Below, piece by piece: positions 54,066 to 63,473 of a stretch of DNA of 64,000 nucleotides; positions within the stretch are counted from its first letter, which is position 1, and every line of letters starts with the position of its first letter. The notes under the pieces are model-generated. The model made no database searches and was not told the DNA's origin. It saw only the letters and a list, made by a program, of their open reading frames with translations. The DNA is from Alterileibacterium massiliense (GTDB taxonomy: Bacteria > Bacillota > Clostridia > Peptostreptococcales > Anaerovoracaceae). The DNA is taken from assembly GCF_900104645.1 (NCBI RefSeq), contig NZ_FNWE01000002.1, forward strand, positions 449,289 to 513,288, written 5' to 3'. The translations under genes and the position numbers were made by a program.

Positions 54066-55250
54066 ATGAATGAGATAAAACTCAAGTATGGTTGCAATCC
54101 AAATCAAAAGATTGCAAAGGTATATATGAATGACGGAGGCAAGCTTCCATTTACTGTGCTTAATGGCAGAGCGGGATATATAAATCTGATGGACGCACTC
54201 AATGCTTGGCAGCTTGTAAAAGAGCTTAAGATAGCAACCAATATGCCGGCAGCTACATCTTTTAAGCATGTGAGCCCTACCTCGGCAGCAATTGGTAGAA
54301 TTTTACCTGAAAAATTAAAAAAAGCCTGTTTTGTAGATGATGTAAAAGATCTCGACAAATCTCCTCTAGCCTGTGCTTATGCGAGGGCAAGGGGAACTGA
54401 CAGGCTGTGTTCATTTGGAGATTTCGTTGCTCTTTCTGATGAATGTGATGAATTAACTGCAAAACTTCTTGCGAGGGAGGTTTCTGACGGGGTTATAGCT
54501 CCTGCATATTCTGAAAAAGCAATGGAAATACTAAGGAAGAAAAAGAATGGCAATTATGTAATTATTAAAATTGATGAAAATTATGAGCCAAAGGAGCAAG
54601 AAAAGCGTGAAATCTTCGGAATTACGCTAGAGCAAAGCCATAATAATTTACAGATAAGAAGAGAGGATTTGAAAAATATCGTAAGCGAAAATAAAGATTT
54701 ACCAGATGATGTTATCGAGGATATGATAGTTGGAATGATAACGCTTAAGTATACACAGTCAAACTCGGTACTGCTTGCAGAGGATGGGCAGTGCACAGGC
54801 ATAGGAGCTGGTCAGCAGTCAAGAGTCCACTGCACAAGACTTGCAGCAGGTAAGGCTGATACATGGCATCTTCGCCAGTGCGATAAGGTTCTTGAGCTTC
54901 CATGGAAAGAGGGAATAAAGAGAGCGGAAAGGGATAATGCTATAGACGCATATATAAACGAGTGTGAGATAGATGTCTGCGAGGACGGCGTTTGGGAAAA
55001 CTATTTCACATCAAAACCTATGCCTCTAACAGATGAATATAAGAGAGAATATCTAAAATCGCTTTCAGGAGGAGTAATTGCATCTGATGCCTTCTTCCCT
55101 TTTGGCGACAGCGTTGAAAGAGCATATAAGAGCGGAGTTAGCTATGTAGTTGAACCGGGAGGTTCTATAAGAGACGATGATGTGCTAAGGGTAGTTAATA
55201 AATATAAGATGACAATGGTATTTACGGGAATTAGACTTTTTCACCACTAA
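54066..55250 (+). CDS. purH: AICAR transformylase, stand-alone (PurH formyltransferase domain only)
   Basis: 394 residues: only the AICAR formyltransferase part of PurH, with LKYGCNPNQK at the start, SFKHVSPTSAA (catalytic Lys-His), YTQSNSVLLAEDGQCTGIGAGQQSRVHC and FFPFGDSVERAYKSGV. The IMP cyclohydrolase half is missing and is replaced by the preceding PurO-type gene. Uses 10-formyl-THF. GGAGG precedes the ATG. Confidence 0.9.
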   Translation: MNEIKLKYGCNPNQKIAKVYMNDGGKLPFTVLNGRAGYINLMDALNAWQLVKELKIATNMPAATSFKHVSPTSAAIGRILPEKLKKACFVDDVKDLDKSPLACAYARARGTDRLCSFGDFVALSDECDELTAKLLAREVSDGVIAPAYSEKAMEILRKKKNGNYVIIKIDENYEPKEQEKREIFGITLEQSHNNLQIRREDLKNIVSENKDLPDDVIEDMIVGMITLKYTQSNSVLLAEDGQCTGIGAGQQSRVHCTRLAAGKADTWHLRQCDKVLELPWKEGIKRAERDNAIDAYINECEIDVCEDGVWENYFTSKPMPLTDEYKREYLKSLSGGVIASDAFFPFGDSVERAYKSGVSYVVEPGGSIRDDDVLRVVNKYKMTMVFTGIRLFHH

Positions 55251-55274
55251 TAGGAACACCAATAGGAGATAAAG

Positions 55275-56543
55275 ATGAAAATAATGGTTATAGGCGGCGG
55301 TGGAAGGGAAGACGCCATAATAAAAAAAATATCAGAGAATAAAAACATAGAAAAGATATATGCCTTGCCAGGTAATGGCGGAATTATGGGAGAGGCAACC
55401 TGCGTAGATATTGGAGCGGAAGAAATATATAAGGCAAGGGATTTTGCAGTAAAAGAAAAAATCGATTTTGCCATAGTTGCTCCTGACGACCCACTTGCCA
55501 TGGGTGCAGTTGATATACTTGAAGAGGCAGGGATAAAATGCTTCGGGCCTGATAAATCTGCGGCTGAGATTGAGAGCAGTAAGGTCTTTGCAAAGAATCT
55601 TATGAAAAAATACAATATACCAACAGCAGAATATGAGGTTTTTAGCGAGATAGACTCTGCTATGGAATATGTTAAGACTTGCAAGATTCCCATTGTTATA
55701 AAAGCGGACGGATTGGCAAAGGGAAAAGGTGTAATTATCGCCATGGATAGAGATAGTGCGATAAGTGCAATTAAAGAAATAATGCAGGATAAGAAATTCG
55801 GCGACAGCGGAAATGAAATTGTAGTCGAAGAATTTCTTGAGGGCCCCGAGGTGAGCGTTCTCTCGTTTACAGACGGTAAGACCATAGTTCCGATGATTTC
55901 TTCCATGGACCATAAGAGGGCAAATGATGGTGACAAGGGTCCTAACACAGGCGGAATGGGATGTATCGCACCTAATCCATTTTATACAGAAGAAATTGCT
56001 AAAAGATGCCATGACGAGATTTTTGTTCCAACGATAGATGCTATGAATAAAGAGGGTAGAATATTTAAAGGCTGTCTATATTTCGGACTTATGATAACAG
56101 AAGATGGACCTAAGGTTATAGAATATAATTGCAGATTCGGTGACCCAGAGACTCAGGTGGTCTTACCTCTACTTGAAAGCGATCTTCTTGAAATAATGAT
56201 TGCTGTGAGAGAGGGAAAGCTGAGCGAAGATATTGTCAAATTCTCAAAAAAATCTGCCTGCTGCGTTGTTATGGCGTCCGGCGGATACCCAAATGAATAT
56301 GAAAAAGGATATGAGATAAAAATAGGTGAAATATCTGATAATTCGATAGTATATATTGCAGGAGCGAAAAGAAAATATGATAAATTAATTACAAATGGCG
56401 GAAGAGTTTTGGGTTTGACTGCAATAGATGATACACTCGAGGGAGCTGTGAGCGATGCTTATGACAATATTGAGAAGATAAGCTTTAAAAAAGCATATTA
56501 TAGAAAGGATATTGGTTCAAAGGCACTTATTGAGGCCCTTTAG
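55275..56543 (+). CDS. purD: phosphoribosylamine--glycine ligase
   Basis: 422 residues with an ATP-grasp fold: MKIMVIGGGGREDAIIKKI, IVIKADGLAKGKGVIIA, VVEEFLEGPEVSVLSFTDG and EYNCRFGDPETQVVLPLL. It forms GAR from phosphoribosylamine, glycine and ATP. Start after AGGAGAT; the spacer repeats ACCAATAGGA. purL follows by 15 bp. Confidence 0.96.
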   Translation: MKIMVIGGGGREDAIIKKISENKNIEKIYALPGNGGIMGEATCVDIGAEEIYKARDFAVKEKIDFAIVAPDDPLAMGAVDILEEAGIKCFGPDKSAAEIESSKVFAKNLMKKYNIPTAEYEVFSEIDSAMEYVKTCKIPIVIKADGLAKGKGVIIAMDRDSAISAIKEIMQDKKFGDSGNEIVVEEFLEGPEVSVLSFTDGKTIVPMISSMDHKRANDGDKGPNTGGMGCIAPNPFYTEEIAKRCHDEIFVPTIDAMNKEGRIFKGCLYFGLMITEDGPKVIEYNCRFGDPETQVVLPLLESDLLEIMIAVREGKLSEDIVKFSKKSACCVVMASGGYPNEYEKGYEIKIGEISDNSIVYIAGAKRKYDKLITNGGRVLGLTAIDDTLEGAVSDAYDNIEKISFKKAYYRKDIGSKALIEAL

Positions 56544-56558
56544 AAAGGAGTTTTTAAG

Positions 56559-59500
56559 ATGGTGTACAGAATATATGTCGAGAAAAAAGAGTCGGTTGAG
56601 GTAGAATCTAAAGACCTATATAAATATTTTAAAGAAGATTTGAAATTAGATAAGATAGATGAAATTCGTATACTAAATAGGTATGACGCAGAGGGAATGG
56701 ACAAAGAACTATTTGATAAATGCGTTAAAACAGTATTTTCAGAGCCTCAAGTTGACATGGTATATGAAGAAATTGAAAGTCAGATTAATGATGGAGATTT
56801 CGTATTTGCCATCTCATCTCTCCCAGGTCAATTTGACCAAAGAGCTGATTCTGCCGCGCAGTGTATTCAGATTGTTTCCCAGCAGGAAAGACCTCTTATT
56901 AAATATGCAAAAGTATATATTTTTGAGGGAAAACTCGATAAAAAGGAAAGAGAACTTATAAAAAGCCAGCTTATAAACGAGGTAGAGTCAGAGGAAGTTC
57001 CACTTGAGTTACCAGAAAAGCTTTCTATAGAACATAGGAGCCCAAGCGATGTTATGATTATTGATGGATTTACCGAGTTTTCAGATGACGAGCTTATAAA
57101 ATTTATTGGTGACTTAGGTCTTGCAATGGATCTAAATGATATAAAGACGGTAAGAGAATACTTTGCCAAAGAGATGAGAAATCCAAGCATAACTGAGATT
57201 CGAGTTCTCGATACATATTGGTCTGACCATTGCAGGCATACAACATTTAATACAATCCTAGAAAATATTGAGTTTGAAGACGAAACGATTAAAAAAACCT
57301 TCGATAATTATATTAAAGTGAGGGAAGAAATTGGTAGAAAAAAGCCGGTAACTTTAATGGACCTAGCTACGATTGTTGCAAAAGACCTTATAAGAAAGGG
57401 AAAACTAAATAATTTAGATGCCTCTGAAGAGATAAATGCCTGCACGGTTAAAATCAAGGCAAGAGTTGATGGAAAAGACGAAGATTATCTTCTTTTATTT
57501 AAGAATGAAACGCATAACCACCCGACCGAGATAGAACCTTTTGGCGGTGCTGCTACCTGCATTGGTGGAGCAATCAGGGACCCTCTATCAGGGAGAGCGT
57601 ATGTATATAATGCGATGAGGATCACAGGTGCGGCAAATCCACTAAAGCCAATATCAGAAACAATGGAAGGCAAATTGCCACAGAGGACTATTGTAACAAA
57701 GGCTGCACAGGGGTATTCCTCATATGGCAACCAAATAGGTGTGTCCACAGGGCTTGTTGATGAAATATATCATGATGGCTTCGTAGCAAAACACATGGAG
57801 CTAGGTGCAGTAGTAGGTGCAACGCCTAAGGAAGATGTAATTCGCAAAAGACCAGCTGAGGGAGATGTGGTAATACTTCTAGGTGGTAAAACGGGTAGAG
57901 ATGGCTGCGGTGGAGCTACGGGTTCTTCTAAATCACATGACTCATCATCTCTCACCACGGCAGGGGCTGAAGTGCAAAAAGGCAATGCTCCTGAAGAAAG
58001 AAAAATTCAGAGATTATTTAGAAATGCTGAAGCATCTAAAATGATAAAACGCTGTAATGACTTTGGAGCAGGCGGAGTCTCTGTTGCCATAGGCGAACTT
58101 GCAAGCGGACTTGATATTGATCTAGATAAGGTGCCAAAGAAATATGAGGGTCTTGACGGCACAGAGCTTGCGATAAGTGAATCTCAAGAAAGAATGGCTG
58201 TTGTCATCAGCAAAACCGACGCAGAAAGGTTTATTGAGCTTGCAAATAGTGAAAATATTGAAGCTACCGTAGTTGCTAAGGTTACAGCAGATGAAAGACT
58301 TGTGATGAGATGGAGGGGCAAAAAGATTGTGGACATATCAAGGGAATTTCTTGATACAGACGGTGCTCCAAAATATGCTTCAGCAAGAATTAAAAAAGCC
58401 ACATATAATGATAATAAAAAATATATAGACAAAGATATAAATAAAGATATAAAATTTAAAAACTCATATATAAAGCTTTCGGAAGATTTAAATATATGCT
58501 CAAAAAGAGGTCTTTCTGAGAGGTTCGATTCAACAATCGGAGCAGGTGCGGTATTGATGCCTTGGGGAGGTAAATATCAACTAACGCCTGAGCAGGTTAT
58601 GGCTTGCAAGATTTCAACAGAAAAAGGCGATAGCGATACCTGCTCAGTTATGGCATATGGCTTTAATCCATTTATTTCAGAAGAAAGTCCATATCATGGA
58701 GCATATTTAGCAGTCTTAGATTCAGTAACTAAGCTTGTAGCCTCAGGCGTATATAATGATAATATATACCTGAGTTTTCAGGAATTTTTTGGAAAGCTTG
58801 GAGATAATCCTGATAAATGGGGATTGCCAATCTCTGCACTGCTAGGTGCTTTTAGAGCACAGGAGGAGCTCGGATTTGCTGCAATAGGTGGTAAGGATTC
58901 GATGAGCGGTTCTTATGAGGATATAGATGTTCCACCATCACTCATATCATTTGCGATAACATCGGCGGATGTGAATGATGTAATTTCTTCAGAATTTAAG
59001 GCAAAAGATCACGATGTATATATCATTTCGCCTAAATATGGAGAGGATAAGCTTCCGATTGCATCTTCGATAAAAGATTGTTTTGAACTAGTAAAAAATA
59101 TTCAAGGCAAGGGACTTATAGAGTCTATGTACGCAGCCGGCTTTGGCGGAATTGCAGAGGCGGTTATGAAGATGTCTTTCGGAAATAAGATAGGATTTAG
59201 ATATGATGAAGCTCTTAAATTAGAGGAATTATTTTCTTGGAATTATGGCTCTATTATTCTCGAGGCAAATGAGGACATTTCTAATCTGGAATTTATAAAA
59301 GACATAAGCAAAAATGTAATATTTAAAAAGCTCGGTAAAACTTTGAATGAAAAAATTATTTCATATGATAAAGAAGAAGTTTCAATTGAAGATTTAATTT
59401 CCCATTCAGAAGAAAAGCTAGAACCTATATATAGCACAAAGATAGACAAGGCTTATGATAAAATCTCAAAGATTACATATGAATTAAAAGAAAGACATGA

Positions 59501-60326
59501 ATATAATAAAGCTCTTTCTGATGCTTCAAAACCACAGGTTCTTATTCCGGTATTCCCAGGTACGAATTGTGAATATGACTCTGCAAAGGCAATTGCTAGA
59601 GCAGGAGGTATTCCTAAGATTATGATAATTCGCAATCTAACCGCTGATGACATTGAGAGATCAATTGAAGAATTTGCAAAACAGATTGAATTATCTCAGA
59701 TGATTTTTATACCTGGAGGATTTTCAGGTGGAGATGAGCCGGACGGTTCAGGTAAATTCATAACATCATTTTTCAGAAATGATCTTATAAGAGAAAAGAC
59801 CATGGAGTTGCTCAATGCTAGAGATGGTCTCATGTGCGGGATATGCAACGGATTTCAGGCATTGATTAAGCTTGGACTTGTCCCATTTGGAGAGATAAGG
59901 GATATGGACGAAGAATGTCCTACACTCACCTTAAATGAGATAGGTCGTCACCAGTCAAAACTCGTTAGAATAAGAATTGCATCAAACAAGTCACCTTGGC
60001 TTGCGATGACCGATGTTGACGATGTTTATACGATACCTATTTCCCATGGAGAAGGCAGGCTTATTGCAAGCGATAAATTGCTTTTGGAACTAGCAAAGAA
60101 TGGGCAGATTGCAACGCAATATGTAGATTTAGATGGCAATCCTAGCATGGATATTAAGTATAATCCAAATGGCTCAGTGCTTGCTATTGAGGGTCTAACA
60201 TCACCCGATGGAAGGGTTTTCGGCAAGATGGGACATGCAGAGAGGATTAGCCGAGGAGTATATAAGAATGTCAAGGGAAATTATGATATGAAGATGTTCG
60301 AATCGGCTGTAAAATATTTTAAATAA
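56559..60326 (+). CDS. purL: phosphoribosylformylglycinamidine synthase, single-chain (PurL with glutaminase)
   Basis: 1255 residues, the long form uniting PurS-like, FGAM synthase and glutaminase parts, so no separate purQ or purS is needed. TYWSDHCRHTTFNT and ETHNHPTEIEPFGGAATCIGG mark the synthetase; the C-terminal class I glutaminase has the nucleophile Cys in MCGICNGFQALIKLG and His/Glu in PISHGEGRL. Unlike PurF in this operon, its glutaminase is complete. AGAAAGGAG precedes the ATG. Confidence 0.96.
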   Translation: MVYRIYVEKKESVEVESKDLYKYFKEDLKLDKIDEIRILNRYDAEGMDKELFDKCVKTVFSEPQVDMVYEEIESQINDGDFVFAISSLPGQFDQRADSAAQCIQIVSQQERPLIKYAKVYIFEGKLDKKERELIKSQLINEVESEEVPLELPEKLSIEHRSPSDVMIIDGFTEFSDDELIKFIGDLGLAMDLNDIKTVREYFAKEMRNPSITEIRVLDTYWSDHCRHTTFNTILENIEFEDETIKKTFDNYIKVREEIGRKKPVTLMDLATIVAKDLIRKGKLNNLDASEEINACTVKIKARVDGKDEDYLLLFKNETHNHPTEIEPFGGAATCIGGAIRDPLSGRAYVYNAMRITGAANPLKPISETMEGKLPQRTIVTKAAQGYSSYGNQIGVSTGLVDEIYHDGFVAKHMELGAVVGATPKEDVIRKRPAEGDVVILLGGKTGRDGCGGATGSSKSHDSSSLTTAGAEVQKGNAPEERKIQRLFRNAEASKMIKRCNDFGAGGVSVAIGELASGLDIDLDKVPKKYEGLDGTELAISESQERMAVVISKTDAERFIELANSENIEATVVAKVTADERLVMRWRGKKIVDISREFLDTDGAPKYASARIKKATYNDNKKYIDKDINKDIKFKNSYIKLSEDLNICSKRGLSERFDSTIGAGAVLMPWGGKYQLTPEQVMACKISTEKGDSDTCSVMAYGFNPFISEESPYHGAYLAVLDSVTKLVASGVYNDNIYLSFQEFFGKLGDNPDKWGLPISALLGAFRAQEELGFAAIGGKDSMSGSYEDIDVPPSLISFAITSADVNDVISSEFKAKDHDVYIISPKYGEDKLPIASSIKDCFELVKNIQGKGLIESMYAAGFGGIAEAVMKMSFGNKIGFRYDEALKLEELFSWNYGSIILEANEDISNLEFIKDISKNVIFKKLGKTLNEKIISYDKEEVSIEDLISHSEEKLEPIYSTKIDKAYDKISKITYELKERHEYNKALSDASKPQVLIPVFPGTNCEYDSAKAIARAGGIPKIMIIRNLTADDIERSIEEFAKQIELSQMIFIPGGFSGGDEPDGSGKFITSFFRNDLIREKTMELLNARDGLMCGICNGFQALIKLGLVPFGEIRDMDEECPTLTLNEIGRHQSKLVRIRIASNKSPWLAMTDVDDVYTIPISHGEGRLIASDKLLLELAKNGQIATQYVDLDGNPSMDIKYNPNGSVLAIEGLTSPDGRVFGKMGHAERISRGVYKNVKGNYDMKMFESAVKYFK

Positions 60327-60351
60327 TTAAAATTAGAGAAAGCTCAAAAGT

Positions 60352-60381
60352 GAGAATTATCGAGAATTATCGAGAATTAAG
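60352..60381 (+). repeat. three 10-bp GAGAATTATC units after purL
   Basis: GAGAATTATC at 60352-60361 and 60362-60371, followed by a third GAGAATTAAG. Located just before the operon terminator. Confidence 0.85.
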
Positions 60382-60431
60382 GTGTACCTCAGGAATTAAT
60401 CAAAAATCAAAATTTCAAGGTACACTTTTTT
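60379..60431 (+). terminator. intrinsic terminator of the purine operon
   Basis: GTGTACC (60382-60388) pairs with GGTACAC (60419-60425), a few more outer pairs, followed by TTTTTT. The loop is 30 bases long. Confidence 0.8.
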
Positions 60432-60463
60432 ATTACTTTAATTGAAGGATAAAGATTTTAAAT

Positions 60464-60495
60464 TTGTCGCACTTTATTCTTTATTATGGTAAAAT
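60464..60495 (+). promoter_or_regulatory. extended -10 promoter close to the prepilin peptidase start
   Basis: TTGTCG (60464-60469) and TGGTAAAAT with TAAAAT at 60490-60495. The ATG at 60503 is only eight bases after the -10 box, so the mRNA may begin at or near the start codon. The long 20-bp spacer is offset by the TGn element. Confidence 0.5.
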
Positions 60496-60502
60496 CAAGA
60501 AA

Positions 60503-61204
60503 ATGAGGGAATATTATATTTTATTATTTGTAAAAATATTGATTGCAATTATAACGGCAATTGTTCTAGGCAATGGCTCAGTCGTATGGTTTAATCATAT
60601 GCCCGCTAGGTGGTTCGATGACGATGGACTTCCTGAAGATATAGAGCAAAGGCAGAGGATAAAAAGCACGCCGTGGAAATACATTTTTATATCTTATTTC
60701 CTCGCGACGGGAATTTTCCTTGCAATAAGAGAAAGCTTGCAATTTGAGATTGGAGCTTTGATAGCATTGTTTATAATTACCGAAATGGCAATATCTGATA
60801 TAAAATATAGGATAATTCCTGACCAGCTTAATTTACTTCTCGCTATATCCTCGATTGGATTTGTTTCAATCCATGAAAGGTGGTATGACACGATCATAGG
60901 AGCAGTAGTAGGATTTTTATTAGCTATTATTACCTACGGGCTGGGAAGACTTTTATATAAAAGGGAAGTAATAGGCGGTGCTGATATAAAATTTTATACT
61001 GCAATAGGGCTTGCCTTGGGATATGTGGGTGTTATTATAATTTTCATGATGACAAGTTTAACTATGGGAGTGTATGATTTTTATCTAAATTTTACCAAAC
61101 AGACAGAAAAATCAGCAGAAATTCCTATGTTACCATTTGCACTTTTTTCGGTCACCATATATATGCTATTTATTTGGAATAAGATAGGCTTACTTGGAAT
61201 TTAG
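60503..61204 (+). CDS. orphan A24 prepilin peptidase-like membrane protein
   Basis: 233 residues, about six membrane helices. The two aspartate motifs of A24 type IV prepilin peptidases are visible: EMAISDIKYRIIPDQ and VIGGADIKFYTAIGLALG. An N-terminal methylase-type zinc site with paired Cys is absent; NHMPARWFDD stands in the loop instead. No pilin or pilus motor genes are near. It may process competence pseudopilins encoded elsewhere; comF is at 17.4 kb. The upstream frame to 60464 lies in the promoter and is not counted. Confidence 0.78.
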   Translation: MREYYILLFVKILIAIITAIVLGNGSVVWFNHMPARWFDDDGLPEDIEQRQRIKSTPWKYIFISYFLATGIFLAIRESLQFEIGALIALFIITEMAISDIKYRIIPDQLNLLLAISSIGFVSIHERWYDTIIGAVVGFLLAIITYGLGRLLYKREVIGGADIKFYTAIGLALGYVGVIIIFMMTSLTMGVYDFYLNFTKQTEKSAEIPMLPFALFSVTIYMLFIWNKIGLLGI

Positions 61205-61284
61205 CTTATTTTTAGTTTTTGGCTCATTTTTAAATTTTAGCTCTTTTTTAAAATTATTTTTAAATTATATGATGGAACTTTTAA

Positions 61285-61333
61285 AATAATATAGAATGAA
61301 AAATAATATAGAATGAAAAAAATATAGAATGAA
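61285..61333 (+). repeat. tandem repeat carrying three ATGAAA units before truA
   Basis: AATAATATAGAATGAAA at 61285-61301 and again at 61302-61318; a third, shortened copy runs into the truA start at 61329. Each copy contains ATGAAA, but only the third opens a long frame; the first two reach stop codons within a few codons. Confidence 0.88.
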
Positions 61334-62129
61334 AAAAAACATTTTGCTTAAAATTAAATATGATGGCAAAGATTTTCACGGCTGGCAGGTGCAAGATGAT
61401 GTCAGAACAGTCCAAGGTGAGATAGAACACATATTAAAGTTCATAGCGGGCGAAGATGTATTTATAAATGGAACGAGCCGGACTGACAGCGGAGTTCATG
61501 CACTTGGACAGTGTGCAAATTTTTTTTGGGATAATAATCTTCCTACAGAAAAATTGGCGGATATAATGAATAAGCGACTTGGTTCAAGGGGTTTAGGCAG
61601 AAGTGGTGCGAGGGGTGATATTGAAATCTTGAGTGCAACAGAAGTCCCGATGGATTTTCATGCCAGATTTGATTGCAAGGGAAAGACTTATAAATATGTG
61701 ATAGATGCGATGGGAGATGTTTTTCAGAGAAATTATTGCTGGCAATTACCACAATTTTTGAATATTGAAAAGATGAAAGAGGCGTCAGAATATATTATTG
61801 GAACACATGATTTTAAATGCTTTGAATCCTCTGGAGCAAATCCAAGAGAAACTACAGTGCGAACGATAGAAAAGATTTTAATTGAACCAGAAAAAGGATA
61901 TGGAAAAAGCTCTGGGAAATTAAATATTGAAGTTACAGGCGACGGTTTTTTATATAATATGGTTAGAATAATTGTGGGAACGCTTGTGGAAGTAGGAATT
62001 GGTAAAAGAGAGCCATCTTCGATTCCCGAGATAATAATGAGCAAGGACAGGTCTAAGGCGGGGATGACCGCTCCTCCACAGGGATTATATCTTAAAGAAA
62101 TATACTTCGGAGGTAAGCTAAATGTATAA
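61329..62129 (+). CDS. truA: tRNA pseudouridine(38-40) synthase TruA
   Basis: 266 residues: LKIKYDGKDFHGWQVQDDVRTVQGE, INGTSRTDSGVHALGQCANF with the catalytic Asp, and ITGDGFLYNMVRIIVGTLVEVG-like end (VTGDGFLYNMVRII). It modifies the anticodon arm of tRNAs. No ribosome binding site is visible; the start is the last ATG of a tandem repeat. scpA begins inside its 3' end. Confidence 0.94.
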   Translation: MKKNILLKIKYDGKDFHGWQVQDDVRTVQGEIEHILKFIAGEDVFINGTSRTDSGVHALGQCANFFWDNNLPTEKLADIMNKRLGSRGLGRSGARGDIEILSATEVPMDFHARFDCKGKTYKYVIDAMGDVFQRNYCWQLPQFLNIEKMKEASEYIIGTHDFKCFESSGANPRETTVRTIEKILIEPEKGYGKSSGKLNIEVTGDGFLYNMVRIIVGTLVEVGIGKREPSSIPEIIMSKDRSKAGMTAPPQGLYLKEIYFGGKLNV

Positions 62130-62865
62130 GGTGAAGATTGATTCCTTTGAGGGACCATTTGATTTGCTAATTTATCTTCTTCAAACTGCCAAGATGGATA
62201 TATATAATATCCGGATTTCTGAGATTACAAATCAATATATTAGATACTTAGATGAGATGGAAGAACTCGATATTGAGGTTGGAACTGAGTTTATTTTACT
62301 CGCAGCTATCTTAATTAAATTGAAGGCGAGAATGCTTCTTCCTCGCGAGTCATACGATGATGAGATTAGCACAGAGGAAGACCCTGAAAGGGAGCTTGTT
62401 AGCAGGCTCTCTGAATATATGAAGGTCAAAAGGATTGCGGAGTTTTTACAAGAGGGTGAAAAAGCAGGGCTTGGAATATTTGAAAAAGCGGGAGAAGATA
62501 TTTCAATTTACCTTGACAATCCAGAGGAAGTTTTAAAGACGAGCGAGGAAAAGTTTATAGAGGCATTTTTTGCTTTTCTTGAGAGGAAGAGAAGGCTTGC
62601 TGATGTCAAAAAAAGATATGTAAAAGTTCATAGAGAAAGAGCCTCGGTTGAGGAAAGAATTAGTTATATGATAAAAGCTATTGACGAAAATTCAAAGAAG
62701 AACGGCTTTGTAATCTTCAAGGATCTCATACCGGCCGGCTCAGATAAATATGATATGGCGCTTTCCTTCGTTTCCCTCCTTGAGATGGTTAGGACGCAGG
62801 ACATTGATGTCAATCAGGACGAATTATATGGAGATATTCAGATAAAAAGAAAGAGAAATAAATAA
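62122..62865 (+). CDS. scpA: segregation and condensation protein A
   Basis: 247 residues. KIDSFEGPFDLLIYLLQTAKMDIYNIRISEITNQYI is the standard ScpA kleisin start. It bridges SMC heads in chromosome condensation. GGAGGTAAG precedes the ATG inside the truA end; overlap with truA eight bases, with scpB one base. Confidence 0.95.
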   Translation: MYKVKIDSFEGPFDLLIYLLQTAKMDIYNIRISEITNQYIRYLDEMEELDIEVGTEFILLAAILIKLKARMLLPRESYDDEISTEEDPERELVSRLSEYMKVKRIAEFLQEGEKAGLGIFEKAGEDISIYLDNPEEVLKTSEEKFIEAFFAFLERKRRLADVKKRYVKVHRERASVEERISYMIKAIDENSKKNGFVIFKDLIPAGSDKYDMALSFVSLLEMVRTQDIDVNQDELYGDIQIKRKRNK

Positions 62866-63473
62866 TGAAAATCTATGGGGAAAAAACTATGAAATCCGCT
62901 CTAGAAGCGATGATGTTTGTATCTGGAGATTTGCTTTCTGCAAAAGACGCTTCAGAAGTTCTTGGGATCGGCAAAAATGAAGCGATTGAACTTTTTCATG
63001 AATTAAAAAAAGAATATGATGAAGATGAAAGAGGAATTAGAATAAGAGAGGTAAATAATTCTTTTCAATTTGTTACCGATGAGAGTCAAGAAGTATATAT
63101 TAGAAAGCTGTGCACGCCTGTTAAGGTAAAGCGATTGTCGCAGGCAGCCCTTGAGGTACTAGCAATAGTCGCTTACAAACAGCCTGTTACAAGAGGTGAG
63201 ATAGATTCAATAAGAGGAATCAAATGCGAGCGTGTTTTAGATGGATTGATTAGCAAGGGACTTATAAATATAACAGGTAGGTCTGACGGAGTTGGAAGAC
63301 CTTTGCTATATGGCACAACAGATGAGTTTTTGAAAAAGTTCGGGCTGGAAACACTTTCAGATCTCCCAGATTTTGATGATTATAGCGAGGATATACAGAT
63401 TAGGGATAGAGAGGATTCGTATGCACAGCTAAATATGAATTTTTATGAGGAAAATGTAGATGAGGATAAATAA
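62865..63473 (+). CDS. scpB: segregation and condensation protein B
   Basis: 202 residues with two winged-helix domains: ALEAMMFVSGDLLSAKDASEVLGI and SQAALEVLAIVAYKQPVTRGEIDSIRG. It binds ScpA in the SMC complex. ATG at 62865 overlaps the scpA stop; an internal ATG at 62889 is an alternative start. It overlaps the pseudouridine synthase gene by 14 bases. Confidence 0.94.
   Translation: MKIYGEKTMKSALEAMMFVSGDLLSAKDASEVLGIGKNEAIELFHELKKEYDEDERGIRIREVNNSFQFVTDESQEVYIRKLCTPVKVKRLSQAALEVLAIVAYKQPVTRGEIDSIRGIKCERVLDGLISKGLINITGRSDGVGRPLLYGTTDEFLKKFGLETLSDLPDFDDYSEDIQIRDREDSYAQLNMNFYEENVDEDK

Noticed and set aside
55332-56012. 226-codon minus-strand ORF inside purD
   Set aside because: It lies antisense to a fully conserved purD, has no ribosome binding site and no recognisable domain.
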